Source of the DNA: Streptococcus suis
Lineage (GTDB): Bacteria; Bacillota; Bacilli; Lactobacillales; Streptococcaceae
DNA length: 64,000 nucleotides
NCBI GenBank assembly: GCA_024583055.1
Contig: CP102145.1
Coordinates: 992,001 to 1,056,000 of the forward strand
Reading direction: 5' to 3'
Below the pieces are notes generated by a model. The model saw only the letters and a program-made list of their open reading frames with translations, did no database searches and was not told the DNA's origin. Shown here in pieces: positions 38,825 through 49,360 of the stretch (position 1 is its first letter; every line of letters begins with the position of its first letter). Both the position numbers and the translations under genes were made by a program.

Positions 38825-39670
38825 ATGAGAAAGAGAATTAAACCTATCATTGTGATTGTTTTCTTTGCTCTATTCACTTCCTTGATTCTCTTGACTCGGA
38901 CCATGGCTATCCAAGCTGAAAAACGGGCGGCAGCAATTCAAGAAGCTCAAATAGAAAAGGAAGCAAAGAAGATCACAAGCGCAAGCTCTACCTATGTCAT
39001 AGAGAATGCTTTAGAAATGAAGCCAATCATTGACGTTTCCGCATGGCAACGACCTGAGGATATCGACTACGATACGCTCAGCGAACAGATTTCTGGAGCT
39101 ATTATCCGGATTCAGAGTGGTTCCCATACAAAGAAAGAAAACTCTGCCACCGATAAAAATGGAATTGACAAGTCCTATAAGCAACATATTGAAGAATTTC
39201 AAAAGCGGGGAGTTCCCATCGCTGTCTATGCTTATGTGACAGGAAATTCTATAGAAGCCATGAAAAAAGAAGCCCAATCCTTCTACAAGCTGTCTTCACC
39301 TTACAAGCCAACCTTCTATTGGATGGACGTTGAGGAAAAGACCATGGGCGATATGGATGCCGGCGTCGAGGCTTTCAGACAGGAGTTAGTAGACCTTGGT
39401 GCTAAAAATATTGGACTCTATATTGGTACCTATTTTATGGATGAACATAGCATCACAGTAGATAAGTTTGATGCCCTGTGGATTCCAACCTATGGGACGG
39501 ACTCGGGTTACTACAATGCCGCTCCCAACACTGATTTGCCCTACGACCTTCACCAATATACTTCACGAGGTTACTTGAATGGCTTTAAATACCATCTGGA
39601 CCTCAACCTCATCACTAGCTTAAAAGACCCTAACGAGGTCTATCAAAAGCTCTTTACCGTTCCTGAGTAA
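38825..39670 (+). CDS. GH25 family lysozyme (muramidase), membrane-anchored
   Basis: The 281-residue protein has an N-terminal membrane anchor (about residues 7-27), a charged helical linker and a GH25 catalytic domain with IDVSAWQ, AYVTGNSIEAMKKEAQSF, the acidic pair in WMDVEEKT and the C-terminal HQYTSRGYL. It would cut the MurNAc-GlcNAc bond in peptidoglycan from the outer face. The closing domain lacks cell-wall-binding repeats. A TPP riboswitch begins directly after its stop. Confidence 0.87.
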   Translation: MRKRIKPIIVIVFFALFTSLILLTRTMAIQAEKRAAAIQEAQIEKEAKKITSASSTYVIENALEMKPIIDVSAWQRPEDIDYDTLSEQISGAIIRIQSGSHTKKENSATDKNGIDKSYKQHIEEFQKRGVPIAVYAYVTGNSIEAMKKEAQSFYKLSSPYKPTFYWMDVEEKTMGDMDAGVEAFRQELVDLGAKNIGLYIGTYFMDEHSITVDKFDALWIPTYGTDSGYYNAAPNTDLPYDLHQYTSRGYLNGFKYHLDLNLITSLKDPNEVYQKLFTVPE

Positions 39671-39684
39671 CAACTAAATAATTT

Positions 39685-39763
39685 CACAAAGGAGTGCTTC
39701 GGCTGAGATCGCATCTGCGAAATCCTCGAACCTGATCTAGGTAAGACTAGCGTAGGGATTGTG
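39685..39763 (+). promoter_or_regulatory. TPP riboswitch (THI element)
   Basis: The conserved GGAGTGC, GGCTGAGAT, CGAACCTGATCTAGGTAA and AGCGTAGGGA occur in the standard order. CACAA (39685-39689) and TTGTG (39759-39763) close the first helix. It precedes thiT. Confidence 0.95.
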
Positions 39764-39789
39764 TTTTATGGATATCATAAAAAGCCAAC

Positions 39790-39823
39790 CCTCCTTTCAT
39801 TGCAACCATAAAGGAGGTTTTTT
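39790..39823 (+). terminator. Riboswitch terminator that contains the thiT ribosome site
   Basis: CCTCCTTT (39790-39797) pairs with AAAGGAGG (39810-39817), followed by six T residues and then the thiT ATG at 39824. The 3' arm is also the Shine-Dalgarno sequence, so one hairpin can block both elongation and initiation. Confidence 0.88.
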
Positions 39824-40381
39824 ATGTCCCATACTAAATTACGTACCCTGGCTGAAGTAGCCATCTTCTCTGCCATTGCCCTGGTCTTTGACAAACTACC
39901 GCTCTTCACTATGCCTCAAGGTGGATCGGTTTCCTTGGTCATGCTGCCCATTCTCTTTCTGGCACTCAGACATGGCCTGGCTATCGGTGTGCTAGCAGGT
40001 GGAATTGTCGGTACCATCCAACTCTTCTACGGAGGCTACTTCCTCAATCCCTTCCAGGTCTTTCTGGATTACGCCTTATCCTATGCTGGAATTGGGTTGG
40101 CAGGGCTATTTACAAGACCTTTTAAAGCCAGTAAGACCAGCACAAGTGCAATCAGCTGGATTGGACTAGCCAGTCTACTTGGAGGCAATATTCGTTTCCT
40201 GGCCAACTTCCTGGCCGGAATCATCTTCTATGCTGACTACGCTACACCTGGTATGCCTGTCTGGCTCTACTCTCTTCAATATAATATCAGCTATATTCTG
40301 CCATCGACCCTGATTGCAGCAGGTCTGTTGATTATTCTCTACAAATCAAGACCTGCCTTCTTTAAAGTCAAATCATCCTAA
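39824..40381 (+). CDS. thiT: Thiamine ECF transporter S component
   Basis: The 185-residue membrane protein has six helices and the ThiT-type features LPLFTMPQGGSVSLVMLPI and the aromatic WLYSLQYNISY near the C-terminus that binds thiamine. It works with a shared EcfAA'T module, which is not in this window. TPP control is direct through the leader. A terminator follows the stop. Confidence 0.93.
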   Translation: MSHTKLRTLAEVAIFSAIALVFDKLPLFTMPQGGSVSLVMLPILFLALRHGLAIGVLAGGIVGTIQLFYGGYFLNPFQVFLDYALSYAGIGLAGLFTRPFKASKTSTSAISWIGLASLLGGNIRFLANFLAGIIFYADYATPGMPVWLYSLQYNISYILPSTLIAAGLLIILYKSRPAFFKVKSS

Positions 40382-40410
40382 GTCTGTCCGTTTTGGCAGG
40401 CTTTTTTCGA
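40382..40410 (+). terminator. thiT terminator
   Basis: AGTCTGTCC, GTTTT and GGCAGGCT pair with wobble and are followed by six T residues. Confidence 0.8.
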
Positions 40411-40464
40411 CGAAATTCGGTCTATGTGCTATAATGGGTCCATTACATAATTTTGGAGGAATTT

Positions 40465-41307
40465 ATGTCATCTTGGATTTCAAGAATTATCAAGGGAATG
40501 ATTATCGCCCTTGGATTTATTTTGCCCGGTGTTTCTGGTGGTGTATTGGCTGCGATTTTGGGCATCTATGAGCGGCTCATCGGCTTTTTAGCCAATATTC
40601 GCAAGGATTTCAAGGAAAATTTGCTCTATTTTATCCCTGTTGGAATCGGGGGAATTTTGGGTATTGCCCTCTTCTCCTTCCCGGTTGAATTCCTGCTCAA
40701 GCACTTCCAGGTACCCGTTCTCTGGGCCTTTGCCGGTGCCATTGTAGGAACCATTCCTAGCCTGCTCAAGGAATCTACTCAAAAGAGCCAGCGTGACAGT
40801 ATTGACTGGATTTGGCTGGTTGCAACCTTTATCGTCTCTGGTCTTTTGCTCTACAATTTGAACAGTTTGGTCGGAACCCTGCCAGCTAGCTTTGCTAGTT
40901 TTGTCTTGGCTGGTGCTCTGATTGCTCTGGGGATTTTGGTACCTGGGCTCAGCCCGTCTAACTTGCTTTTGATTTTAGGGATTTACACGCCTATGCTCAA
41001 TGGATTCAAGTCCCTGGACCTGCTTGGCACTTTTCTGCCTATTGCTATCGGTGGGGCCCTAGCTATGGTGGCATTTTCTAAGTCCATGGACCATGCTCTC
41101 AAGGTCTACCACTCCCGCGTTTACCACTTTATCATCGGTATCGTCGCTTCATCCACCATTCTCATCCTTATCCCACAAGCAGGTAATGAGGAAGCCATTT
41201 CCTATGCTGGAGCTGGCATCGGAACCTGGCTTGCTGCCCTTGTCCTCTTTGTTCTTGGTGCCTGGCTTGGCCTTTGGATGAGCAAACTCGAGGAAAAATA
41301 CAAGTAG
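40465..41307 (+). CDS. DUF368 membrane protein, probable undecaprenyl-phosphate translocase
   Basis: The 280-residue protein has eight or nine helices and two inverted half-repeats with the DUF368 signatures FILPGVSGGVLAAILGIY and ILVPGLSPSNLLLILGIY. DUF368 proteins (PopT) were recently shown in other bacteria to return undecaprenyl phosphate across the membrane for reuse in wall synthesis; that role is inferred here. The ATG at 40465 follows GGAGGAA; a TTG four codons upstream is rejected. It leads a three-gene operon. Confidence 0.85.
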   Translation: MSSWISRIIKGMIIALGFILPGVSGGVLAAILGIYERLIGFLANIRKDFKENLLYFIPVGIGGILGIALFSFPVEFLLKHFQVPVLWAFAGAIVGTIPSLLKESTQKSQRDSIDWIWLVATFIVSGLLLYNLNSLVGTLPASFASFVLAGALIALGILVPGLSPSNLLLILGIYTPMLNGFKSLDLLGTFLPIAIGGALAMVAFSKSMDHALKVYHSRVYHFIIGIVASSTILILIPQAGNEEAISYAGAGIGTWLAALVLFVLGAWLGLWMSKLEEKYK

Positions 41308-41318
41308 GAGGTTATCCT

Positions 41319-41798
41319 ATGGCAAAGAAAGAAAAAATCAAGAAAACCTTGGTCGACCAGATTCTGGACAAGGCCAAAATTGCCCACGACAGTCTGGTCA
41401 TCAATGCCCTTGAAGGCAAGGTACCTGAAGGTATCCAAATGGAACAAATCTACAAAACCCTGGCCCTAAAAGGTGATAAGACAGGGCCCATTATCGGAAT
41501 TGTTCCCATTACCGAGCACCTGTCCGAAAAGAAATTGGCCAAGGTCTCTGGCAACAAGAAGGTCACCATGATTCCACAAAAGGATCTGGAAAAGACAACC
41601 GGCTATGTCCACGGTGCCAACAACCCTGTCGGTATCCGGCAAAAGCACAATTTTCCTATCTACATAGACCAGTCAGCACTGGAAACGGGCTACATGATTG
41701 TCTCTGCTGGTGAAGTGGGCCGTTCCATCGGCATTGATAGTCAGGTCCTGGCTGATTTTGTCAAGGCTAGTTTTTCCGATTTGACCGAGGGAGACTAG
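41319..41798 (+). CDS. ybaK: Aminoacyl-tRNA deacylase, YbaK/EbsC family
   Basis: The 159-residue protein matches the YbaK (Cys-tRNA-Pro deacylase) family, with the KTLALKGDK core, VHGANNPVGIRQK and VSAGEVGRSIGI, the last being a typical substrate-pocket loop. It frees cysteine wrongly attached to tRNA-Pro. The start at 41319 has AGGAGG seven bases upstream. It is one base from the next gene. Confidence 0.88.
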   Translation: MAKKEKIKKTLVDQILDKAKIAHDSLVINALEGKVPEGIQMEQIYKTLALKGDKTGPIIGIVPITEHLSEKKLAKVSGNKKVTMIPQKDLEKTTGYVHGANNPVGIRQKHNFPIYIDQSALETGYMIVSAGEVGRSIGIDSQVLADFVKASFSDLTEGD

Positions 41799-41799
41799 C

Positions 41800-42423
41800 A
41801 TGAGGATTTACTTTATCCGCCACGGCAAGACCGAGTGGAATCTGGAAGGTCGATTTCAGGGTTATTCTGGAGATTCGGCTCTCTTGCCTGAATCTTATCA
41901 GGATTTAGAAAAACTAGGCAAATACCTTGCTGAAATCCCCTTTGATGCTATTTATTCTAGTGATTTGCAGCGCGCACATAGCACTGCCGTAGAAATTGCC
42001 AAAGCCAATCACCATTGCCAAACCGTTCTAATCACGCAACAATTACGTGAATGGAATTTTGGAACGTTAGAAGGAAGCAAGATGGCAATTTTTCGTGCCA
42101 TCTACCCCAAACAAGCCTGGGCACTCAAACATAATCTAGCCCTTTTTGACAATGACCTATTTGAAGCAGAAAGTGTCCATCAAGTTACTCAACGGATGGT
42201 GGATTTTATCCAATCATTAAAAAGACAGGACATGGATAGGGTCTTAATTGTCAGCCACGGAGCTATCCTAACCGCTTCCATCCACCGGCTGCTCGGATTT
42301 ACACCCGCCCAGCTCCGTCACCGCGGTGGTTTGGATAATGCTTCCATTTCCATTTTGGAAACGACAGACTTTGAACACTTTACCGAGCTGGTTTGGAATG
42401 ATACTCGCTATAAATCTCACTAA
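41800..42423 (+). CDS. Histidine phosphatase family protein
   Basis: The 207-residue protein has the phosphoglycerate-mutase-like RHG motif (YFIRHGKTEWN), SSDLQRAHSTA, the catalytic acid region LREWNFG and the second histidine VSHGAI. It is a phosphatase rather than a mutase by size; the substrate is unknown. It closes the DUF368-ybaK operon and ends at a strong terminator. Confidence 0.88.
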   Translation: MRIYFIRHGKTEWNLEGRFQGYSGDSALLPESYQDLEKLGKYLAEIPFDAIYSSDLQRAHSTAVEIAKANHHCQTVLITQQLREWNFGTLEGSKMAIFRAIYPKQAWALKHNLALFDNDLFEAESVHQVTQRMVDFIQSLKRQDMDRVLIVSHGAILTASIHRLLGFTPAQLRHRGGLDNASISILETTDFEHFTELVWNDTRYKSH

Positions 42424-42449
42424 GAAAGCAGTTTCCTGCTTTCTTTTTT
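42424..42449 (+). terminator. Terminator after the histidine phosphatase gene
   Basis: GAAAGCAG, a short TTTC loop and CTGCTTTC form the stem, followed by six T residues. Confidence 0.88.
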
Positions 42450-42476
42450 GCTGATTTTTTACCTCTTCTATGATAG

Positions 42477-44003
<1,527 letters not shown>

Positions 44004-44022
44004 GTTTGAGATGAATGCAGTT

Positions 44023-44073
44023 TTAGGGACTCATATCAATTCCAATAGTCCACTGGACTATTGGACTCCCTAA
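44023..44073. repeat. Nested inverted-repeat element downstream of lysS
   Basis: TTAGGGA (44023-44029) pairs with TCCCTAA (44067-44073), and inside it CCAATAGTCC, ACT and GGACTATTGG (44042-44064) form a perfect 10-bp hairpin. No T tract follows. It looks like a small palindromic repeat unit rather than a terminator. Confidence 0.6.
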
Positions 44074-44137
44074 TATGAAATATGCTCTAGCTGAACGCAA
44101 ATTTATAGCTTCACACCAATTCCAACTAGAAAATCAA

Positions 44138-44176
44138 AAAAATGAGTTACAGTTTCATTGCTGTAGCTCATTTTCT
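44138..44176. terminator. Bidirectional terminator between lysS and the exonuclease gene
   Basis: AAAATGAGTTACAG and CTGTAGCTCATTTT pair with a single mismatch around a 9-nt loop, with A and T tracts on the sides. Confidence 0.82.
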
Positions 44177-44179
44177 CTT

Positions 44180-44764
44180 CTAATCAAACAAATTTCCTAG
44201 TCCGGCAAAGGGATTGTTGGTCACGACTTCTTGCTGACCTAGCATCTGTTGGTTTTCATCAAACTCTAAAAATTTCTCATATACCTGGGCGGTCATACGA
44301 GCATCTTCTAGGCTATTGTGCCCTCGTCCCTTGACACCCAGATAGTCCGCCACTGAGGTCAGCTTGAGATTGACGATACTGTTTAAGTCTGTTGACCGAC
44401 GCTCCAAGGCCTCTTCATAGAGGTCAACCTGGTACTGGTCCTTCAAATCCAGACCATTTTCTGCCAGAATAGGTAGATCAGACTTCATAGCATTGTAACC
44501 GATGAGGGCTGCTTGTCCCACAAAGGCCTGAAAATCTGCTAAAACTGTCTCTATTTTAGGGGCAGTTTTAATCTTCTCTGCGGTGATACCTGTCAAACCG
44601 TTGATAAAGGACTGGAGGGGAATATCTGTGTAAACATAGCTGTCGAACTGGTCCACTTCCTCATGGTTGACAAACTTAACTGCCGACAGCTGGATTAGCT
44701 GATAAGCACCGTTGGCCGCATTAAATTCCAAATCAAACGCTACATATTCCTGTAAATTTTCCAT
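44180..44764 (-). CDS. DEDDh 3'-5' exonuclease (DnaQ family)
   Basis: The 194-residue protein has ExoI (VAFDLEFNAANGAYQL, D and E), ExoII (LIGYNAMKSDLPIL) and ExoIII (HNSLEDARMTAQVY). It is a stand-alone exonuclease of the PolC-epsilon-like group; ExoII has the D at the usual place, but its upstream N/D context differs slightly. Possible roles are proofreading or small-RNA trimming. No partner gene is adjacent. Confidence 0.85.
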   Translation of the reverse strand: MENLQEYVAFDLEFNAANGAYQLIQLSAVKFVNHEEVDQFDSYVYTDIPLQSFINGLTGITAEKIKTAPKIETVLADFQAFVGQAALIGYNAMKSDLPILAENGLDLKDQYQVDLYEEALERRSTDLNSIVNLKLTSVADYLGVKGRGHNSLEDARMTAQVYEKFLEFDENQQMLGQQEVVTNNPFAGLGNLFD

Positions 44765-44828
44765 TTTGCACCCTCAAACATCTATTTCTGCATCTATTAT
44801 ACACCATTTTTTCCTAAAATGGACAGAT

Positions 44829-44855
44829 AAAAAGGCTGGCGAATACCAGCCTTTC
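44829..44855 (-). terminator. Terminator of the LLM-class oxidoreductase gene
   Basis: AAAGGCTGG and CCAGCCTTT pair around a 6-nt loop, followed by TTTTTATC on the minus strand. Confidence 0.85.
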
Positions 44856-44868
44856 AGTGAGGGCAAAT

Positions 44869-45927
44869 TTACTTTTCAGCTTCTTCTTTTTTAGCAAAAT
44901 ATTCTCGCACAATCGGTGCGACTTTTTTACCATAAAGCTCGATAGCACGGAGGACATCCTCATGTGGCATAGAGCCGATTGGCAAGTGGAGGAAGAAACG
45001 CTCCAAATCCAAGGTTTCGATAGTTTGGATAATTTTTGCGGCGACGTGCTGTGGATCGCCAACAATGCTTGCTCCTTCATCTGTCAAAGAATAGAGGTAT
45101 TGGGCCTTGGTCATTTCAGACCAGTGTGGCCGGTCCTTGGCGATATTGTTAGTGACCACTTTAGTTGGGTGGAAGTATTCCTCAACAGCCTTGTCATGGT
45201 CGTCAGCTATCCAACCCCAAGAATGGGCCGCAACCTTGGTCTTCTTCGGATCGTGACCTGAGTTACGAGCAACCTTGCGATAGGCATCTGCCAATGGTTT
45301 AAAGCGATGGGCACCTGCACCAATGACTGCATACACGATTGGCAGGCCTTTTTGGGCAATCTTGATGGTTGACTCGACATTGCCACCAGTCGCTACCCAG
45401 ATAGGAAAATCTTCCTGAACAGGTCGCGGATATACAGGCCTATTGTCCACCGACTGGGTGAATTTACCACCCCAAGTCAAGTTGGTAGCCTTGTCAATCT
45501 CTAAAAGCATATCCAATTTTTCATCGAACAGTTCTTCATAGTCATGCAAATCATAACCAAACAAGGGGAAGGACTCCGTAAAGGAACCACGGCCAGCCAT
45601 GATTTCCGCTCTGCCGTTTGACAAAGCATCAATGGTGGTGTACTGCTGATAGAGGCGGACTGGATCCATAGAGGAAAGAATCGAAACTGCTGATGTCAGT
45701 TTGATATGCTTGGTATTGACAGCACCTGCTGCCAGGACAATTTCAGGTGCAGAGACCGCAAAATCTTCGCGGTGATGCTCCCCAATCCCATAGACATCCA
45801 GGCCAACCTGGTCTGCCAGTTCAATCTCTTTGACCAGCTGACGAATGCGCTCGTCGTGGCTGTACGTTTCTCCTGTCTTTTCAAGGGGGGTTGTTTCGCC
45901 AAATGTTGAAATACCTAATTCTACCAT
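44869..45927 (-). CDS. LLM-class flavin-dependent oxidoreductase
   Basis: The 352-residue protein has a luciferase-like monooxygenase TIM barrel (MVELGISTFGETTPL, GIGEHHREDFAVSAP, AEIMAGRGSF, PIWVATGG). It should use FMNH2 from a separate reductase. The substrate cannot be inferred: neighbours are unrelated. It is monocistronic, with its own terminator. Confidence 0.85.
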   Translation of the reverse strand: MVELGISTFGETTPLEKTGETYSHDERIRQLVKEIELADQVGLDVYGIGEHHREDFAVSAPEIVLAAGAVNTKHIKLTSAVSILSSMDPVRLYQQYTTIDALSNGRAEIMAGRGSFTESFPLFGYDLHDYEELFDEKLDMLLEIDKATNLTWGGKFTQSVDNRPVYPRPVQEDFPIWVATGGNVESTIKIAQKGLPIVYAVIGAGAHRFKPLADAYRKVARNSGHDPKKTKVAAHSWGWIADDHDKAVEEYFHPTKVVTNNIAKDRPHWSEMTKAQYLYSLTDEGASIVGDPQHVAAKIIQTIETLDLERFFLHLPIGSMPHEDVLRAIELYGKKVAPIVREYFAKKEEAEK

Positions 45928-46004
45928 GATGTTACTCCTTTAATCTGAATGATGTCCTTATTTTATCTTTAACTAGTGATAATGTCAAGCCGTTTGCTCA
46001 CAGA

Positions 46005-46034
46005 AAAACGACTAGGAAAAACCTAATCGTTTTG
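46005..46034 (-). terminator. Terminator of the MacAB-like operon
   Basis: AAAACGATTAGG and CCTAGTCGTTTT pair with one G-T wobble around a short T loop, with a T tract on the minus strand. Confidence 0.82.
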
Positions 46035-46038
46035 AATG

Positions 46039-47289
46039 TTATTCATATCGCAGTGCTTCAATTGGATCCAATTTAGAAGCCTTATTTGCTGGGAGGACAC
46101 CGAAGATGATACCAACTAGGGCTGAGAAGGCGAGACTCCCCAGAACCACTGGGATAGAGATGACGGCGGACATACCCTCACCCATGACCTTGCTGATATT
46201 GAGCAAAACGACAGTCGTTTGGGCGATTAAGAGACCAATGGCACCGCCCAGAGTGGTCAAGACCATAGCCTCAATCAAGAACTGACTCAAGATATTGGCA
46301 CGAGTCGCTCCCAGTGCCTTCCGCAGACCGATTTCCCGTGTCCGCTCGGTCACGGATACCAGCATAATGTTCATCACGCCGATACCGCCGACCAAGAGGG
46401 AGATACCTGCAACCGCACCTATAAAGGTGGTCACAATACCTAGCTCACTCTTGAAACTTTCAATCATGGCAGACATGTCAAAAATATCATAGCGAGCCTC
46501 TTTTAGACCAGAAACCCTAGTCAGATAGTCCGCGGCAGCCTGACCAATCTCTGTGGCCCTGGTCACGTCTTCGACATAGACATAGAGTCCAGAATTTTCT
46601 TTCATGCCCATCTCTGCAGCAACCTGGGTATTGGCCATAATGGCATTACCGCCTGAGTTCATCCCAAACATGGCCGTACCAGCATTGGGCTCCTTGTAAA
46701 CACCGATAACTAGATAGGCATTGCCATTGAGAGAAACCGTCTGGTTGAGGGAGGCTTCCATGGAGCCAAACAGTTTTTCAGCCAAATTGACATCCAACAT
46801 GATAATGCGAGCAAAGCGACTATAGTCATTAGGAGTGAACTTGCGTCCTGCCAAAATTTCTAGATTTTTGACATCAAAATAGGAATGGCTGACCCCATTG
46901 ATGGTCACATTATCAGCTGATTTGTTACCGGCTTCTATTGTTCCCATATTACTCAAATTGATATAGTAGTTGCTTAAACCGTCAATTTCCAGAAGTCCTT
47001 GCAACATGCTATGGGTCAAGTCAGGCTCTTCTTCCATAGACATTTCCCCAGTGAAGCCAGCATTAAATAAACCCGACGAAACCTCTTCTAAATTTACATA
47101 AGGAGAAAAATGGACAGAGACATTATTTTGCTCACCAGCCAGGGCCTTCTCCATGGATTTCTGTAGGCCTTCACCTAGAGCCATGATGATAACAACAGCA
47201 GCCACACCGATAATGATACCCAGCATGGTGAGGAGGGAGCGCATCTTGTGGGCTAGGATTGATTTTAAGGCAAATTTCCAATTTTCCAT
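46039..47289 (-). CDS. MacB-like ABC transporter permease
   Basis: The 416-residue protein has an N-terminal helix (MRSLLTMLGIIIGVAAVVII), a large extracellular MacB_PCD domain and three C-terminal helices of the FtsX type (VGGIGVMNIMLVSVTERTREIGLRKALGA). With the next two genes it forms a tripartite-like pump; Firmicute versions export peptides or antibiotics. It overlaps the ATPase gene by one base. Confidence 0.9.
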   Translation of the reverse strand: MENWKFALKSILAHKMRSLLTMLGIIIGVAAVVIIMALGEGLQKSMEKALAGEQNNVSVHFSPYVNLEEVSSGLFNAGFTGEMSMEEEPDLTHSMLQGLLEIDGLSNYYINLSNMGTIEAGNKSADNVTINGVSHSYFDVKNLEILAGRKFTPNDYSRFARIIMLDVNLAEKLFGSMEASLNQTVSLNGNAYLVIGVYKEPNAGTAMFGMNSGGNAIMANTQVAAEMGMKENSGLYVYVEDVTRATEIGQAAADYLTRVSGLKEARYDIFDMSAMIESFKSELGIVTTFIGAVAGISLLVGGIGVMNIMLVSVTERTREIGLRKALGATRANILSQFLIEAMVLTTLGGAIGLLIAQTTVVLLNISKVMGEGMSAVISIPVVLGSLAFSALVGIIFGVLPANKASKLDPIEALRYE

Positions 47290-47984
47290 TAAGACTCCTC
47301 CCTTCTTCTGTCCTCAGTGATAATCCCGTCCCGAAGAACGATTTTCCGCTTGGCATAGGCGGCAATCTCTGGCTCGTGGGTGACCATGATAATGGTCTTA
47401 CCTTCATTATTGAGCTCAGTCAAAAGCTCCATAATCTGCTGGCCAGTCTTGGTATCCAGGGCCCCCGTCGGCTCATCCGCCAAGATAATGGCTGGGCTAT
47501 TGACCAAGGCACGCGCAATAGCCACCCGTTGCTTTTGACCTCCAGACAATTCCGACGGCAGGTGGTCCATACGTTCTGCCAATTCAACTTTTTCTAGGTA
47601 ACGTTTGGCCTTTTTCTTACGTTGGTTGGACGGTACTCCTGCATAAATCAGGGGTAACTCCACATTCTGCAAGGCGTTGAGCTTGGCAAGGAGGAAGAAT
47701 TGTTGGAAGACAAAACCGATTTGGTCATTGCGGACCTGGGCCAACTTTTTCTCCGATAACTGGCTGACTTCCTCGCCTTCTAGCCAATAGTTGCCAGAAC
47801 TAGACCTGTCCAGCAAACCAATAATGTTCATGAGAGTGGATTTACCAGACCCAGACGGTCCCATAATGGCTAGAAATTCTCCTTCTTCGACTTCCAAATC
47901 AATATCCTTGAGAACTCGCAACTCCTGGTCGCCGTTTTTATAGGATTTGTTGATTTGTGTGAGTTTAATTAGCTGGTTCTTCAT
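47289..47984 (-). CDS. ABC transporter ATP-binding protein (MacB/LolD type)
   Basis: The 231-residue ATPase has Walker A GPSGSGKSTLMN, signature LSGGQKQRVAIARAL and Walker B IILADEPTGALD. It pairs with the MacB-like permease and overlaps the adaptor gene by 20 bp. The substrate is unknown; bacteriocin or antimicrobial export is common for this arrangement. Confidence 0.92.
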   Translation of the reverse strand: MKNQLIKLTQINKSYKNGDQELRVLKDIDLEVEEGEFLAIMGPSGSGKSTLMNIIGLLDRSSSGNYWLEGEEVSQLSEKKLAQVRNDQIGFVFQQFFLLAKLNALQNVELPLIYAGVPSNQRKKKAKRYLEKVELAERMDHLPSELSGGQKQRVAIARALVNSPAIILADEPTGALDTKTGQQIMELLTELNNEGKTIIMVTHEPEIAAYAKRKIVLRDGIITEDRRREES

Positions 47985-49131
47985 CGGCTTCTACCTCTTG
48001 ACCCTCTTGTAAGTCAAAATCTGGGAGGACAATGACATGGTCACCAACAGACAAGCCCTTGATCACTTCCTGGTTAAGAGCATCTGCATTACCCAGAGTC
48101 ACCTCTACTTTTTTAGCCTTACCATCTACCAATGTCCAAACAAAGGTCTTATCATCCTCATAGACAACAGCTGTCACAGGGACCAAGATATTTTTGCTGG
48201 TGTTGACCACTTCCATATTGACAGTGAAACCTTGCTTGAGGTCGCCGATATCGCTAGTCAAAGTCACCTTGAAAGGATACTTGGCACCACCACCAGATCC
48301 GCCGCCACCCGGTACTGCTACCGCAGTTTGATCATTGGCTGGATAGTTTGAAATATAGGAAATTTTACCAGTCCAGGTCTGTTCTGGATAGACTTTAGTG
48401 CTTAATTTCACTTCTTGGTCAACCTTGATATTGGCCAAATCATATTCTGTAAGCTGACCTGTCACCTGCAGGCTATTTTGGTTGACGATGTGAATGACTG
48501 TCTGGCTATTGGTTGAGCTCTTAGAAACAGACTTATTGACCTCAACAACTGTACCTGACACGGTGCTGGCAACGGTCGCTTCATTGACGGCCGTCCACGC
48601 CTTGTCTACCGCCGCTTGGGCATCCGCATAGGCATCATTCAAATCCGCCAATTGCAAATCAATGGAACGTTGGGCAGAGGCCGCTGCTTCTCCATCCAAG
48701 GCTGGGTCACCTGTTGTTGGCAAGGTCTGACCACCATTTTGCACCTCATATATTTGACGTCCAATCTTATCCCGTCCGCGCACAGCCGAATCAAGAGCCG
48801 TTTGCAATTCATAAGCATCATAGCGAAGCAGGGCCGTTCCAGCCTCTACCTGGCTCCCCTGTTCAACGTAAAATTCACTGATATCGCCTTTAGAGGGGTC
48901 ATAATAGACAAACTGCTCTTCACCCGCAGCCACTGTCCCCGTCAACAAGGTCGACGAAGCAATCGAACCTTCCTGAACCACCCTGTAGGTCATGGGTAAT
49001 GTAAAGTCTTCACCTGCGCTACCTGAACCACCTAAGGCATTAGAGAAGAGTAAGGCCCCACCGACCAGGGCTACCGATGCAACCCCGAGACCAGAAAAAA
49101 GGGCAATTTTTGCTTTTTTGGACTTAAACAT
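47965..49131 (-). CDS. HlyD/MacA-like efflux adaptor protein
   Basis: The 388-residue protein has a membrane anchor (residues 9-30), a lipoyl-like half (VEAGTALLRYDAYELQ), an alpha-hairpin region and a beta-barrel (GQLTEYDLANIKVDQEVKL). A glycine-rich loop (VPGGGGSGGGAKYP) at about residue 280 is unusual. It is the first gene of the efflux operon, with an AAAGGAGA ribosome site. Confidence 0.87.
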   Translation of the reverse strand: MFKSKKAKIALFSGLGVASVALVGGALLFSNALGGSGSAGEDFTLPMTYRVVQEGSIASSTLLTGTVAAGEEQFVYYDPSKGDISEFYVEQGSQVEAGTALLRYDAYELQTALDSAVRGRDKIGRQIYEVQNGGQTLPTTGDPALDGEAAASAQRSIDLQLADLNDAYADAQAAVDKAWTAVNEATVASTVSGTVVEVNKSVSKSSTNSQTVIHIVNQNSLQVTGQLTEYDLANIKVDQEVKLSTKVYPEQTWTGKISYISNYPANDQTAVAVPGGGGSGGGAKYPFKVTLTSDIGDLKQGFTVNMEVVNTSKNILVPVTAVVYEDDKTFVWTLVDGKAKKVEVTLGNADALNQEVIKGLSVGDHVIVLPDFDLQEGQEVEADEEPAN

Positions 49132-49360
49132 ATCTGTCTCCTTTACATGTTACAAAAATAATTGTCTTATAAAAATAATACACCTATACATCGTTTTTTG
49201 CAAGTGTTTTCCATACTAATTTTATATCATTTTTGTCAATTATCCCACTTACATTTTTGTAAGAAATAGCTTTTATCAATCATGCAGGTATGGCCTGTAT
49301 TTTTACAAAATAATAGTAATAAAAACCTAAACAAGGTTTCACGATAGACGTAGCGGATTT

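Noticed and set aside
44042..44064. Hairpin as the lysS terminator
   Set aside because: It has no T tract, and a typical bidirectional terminator lies at 44138-44176.
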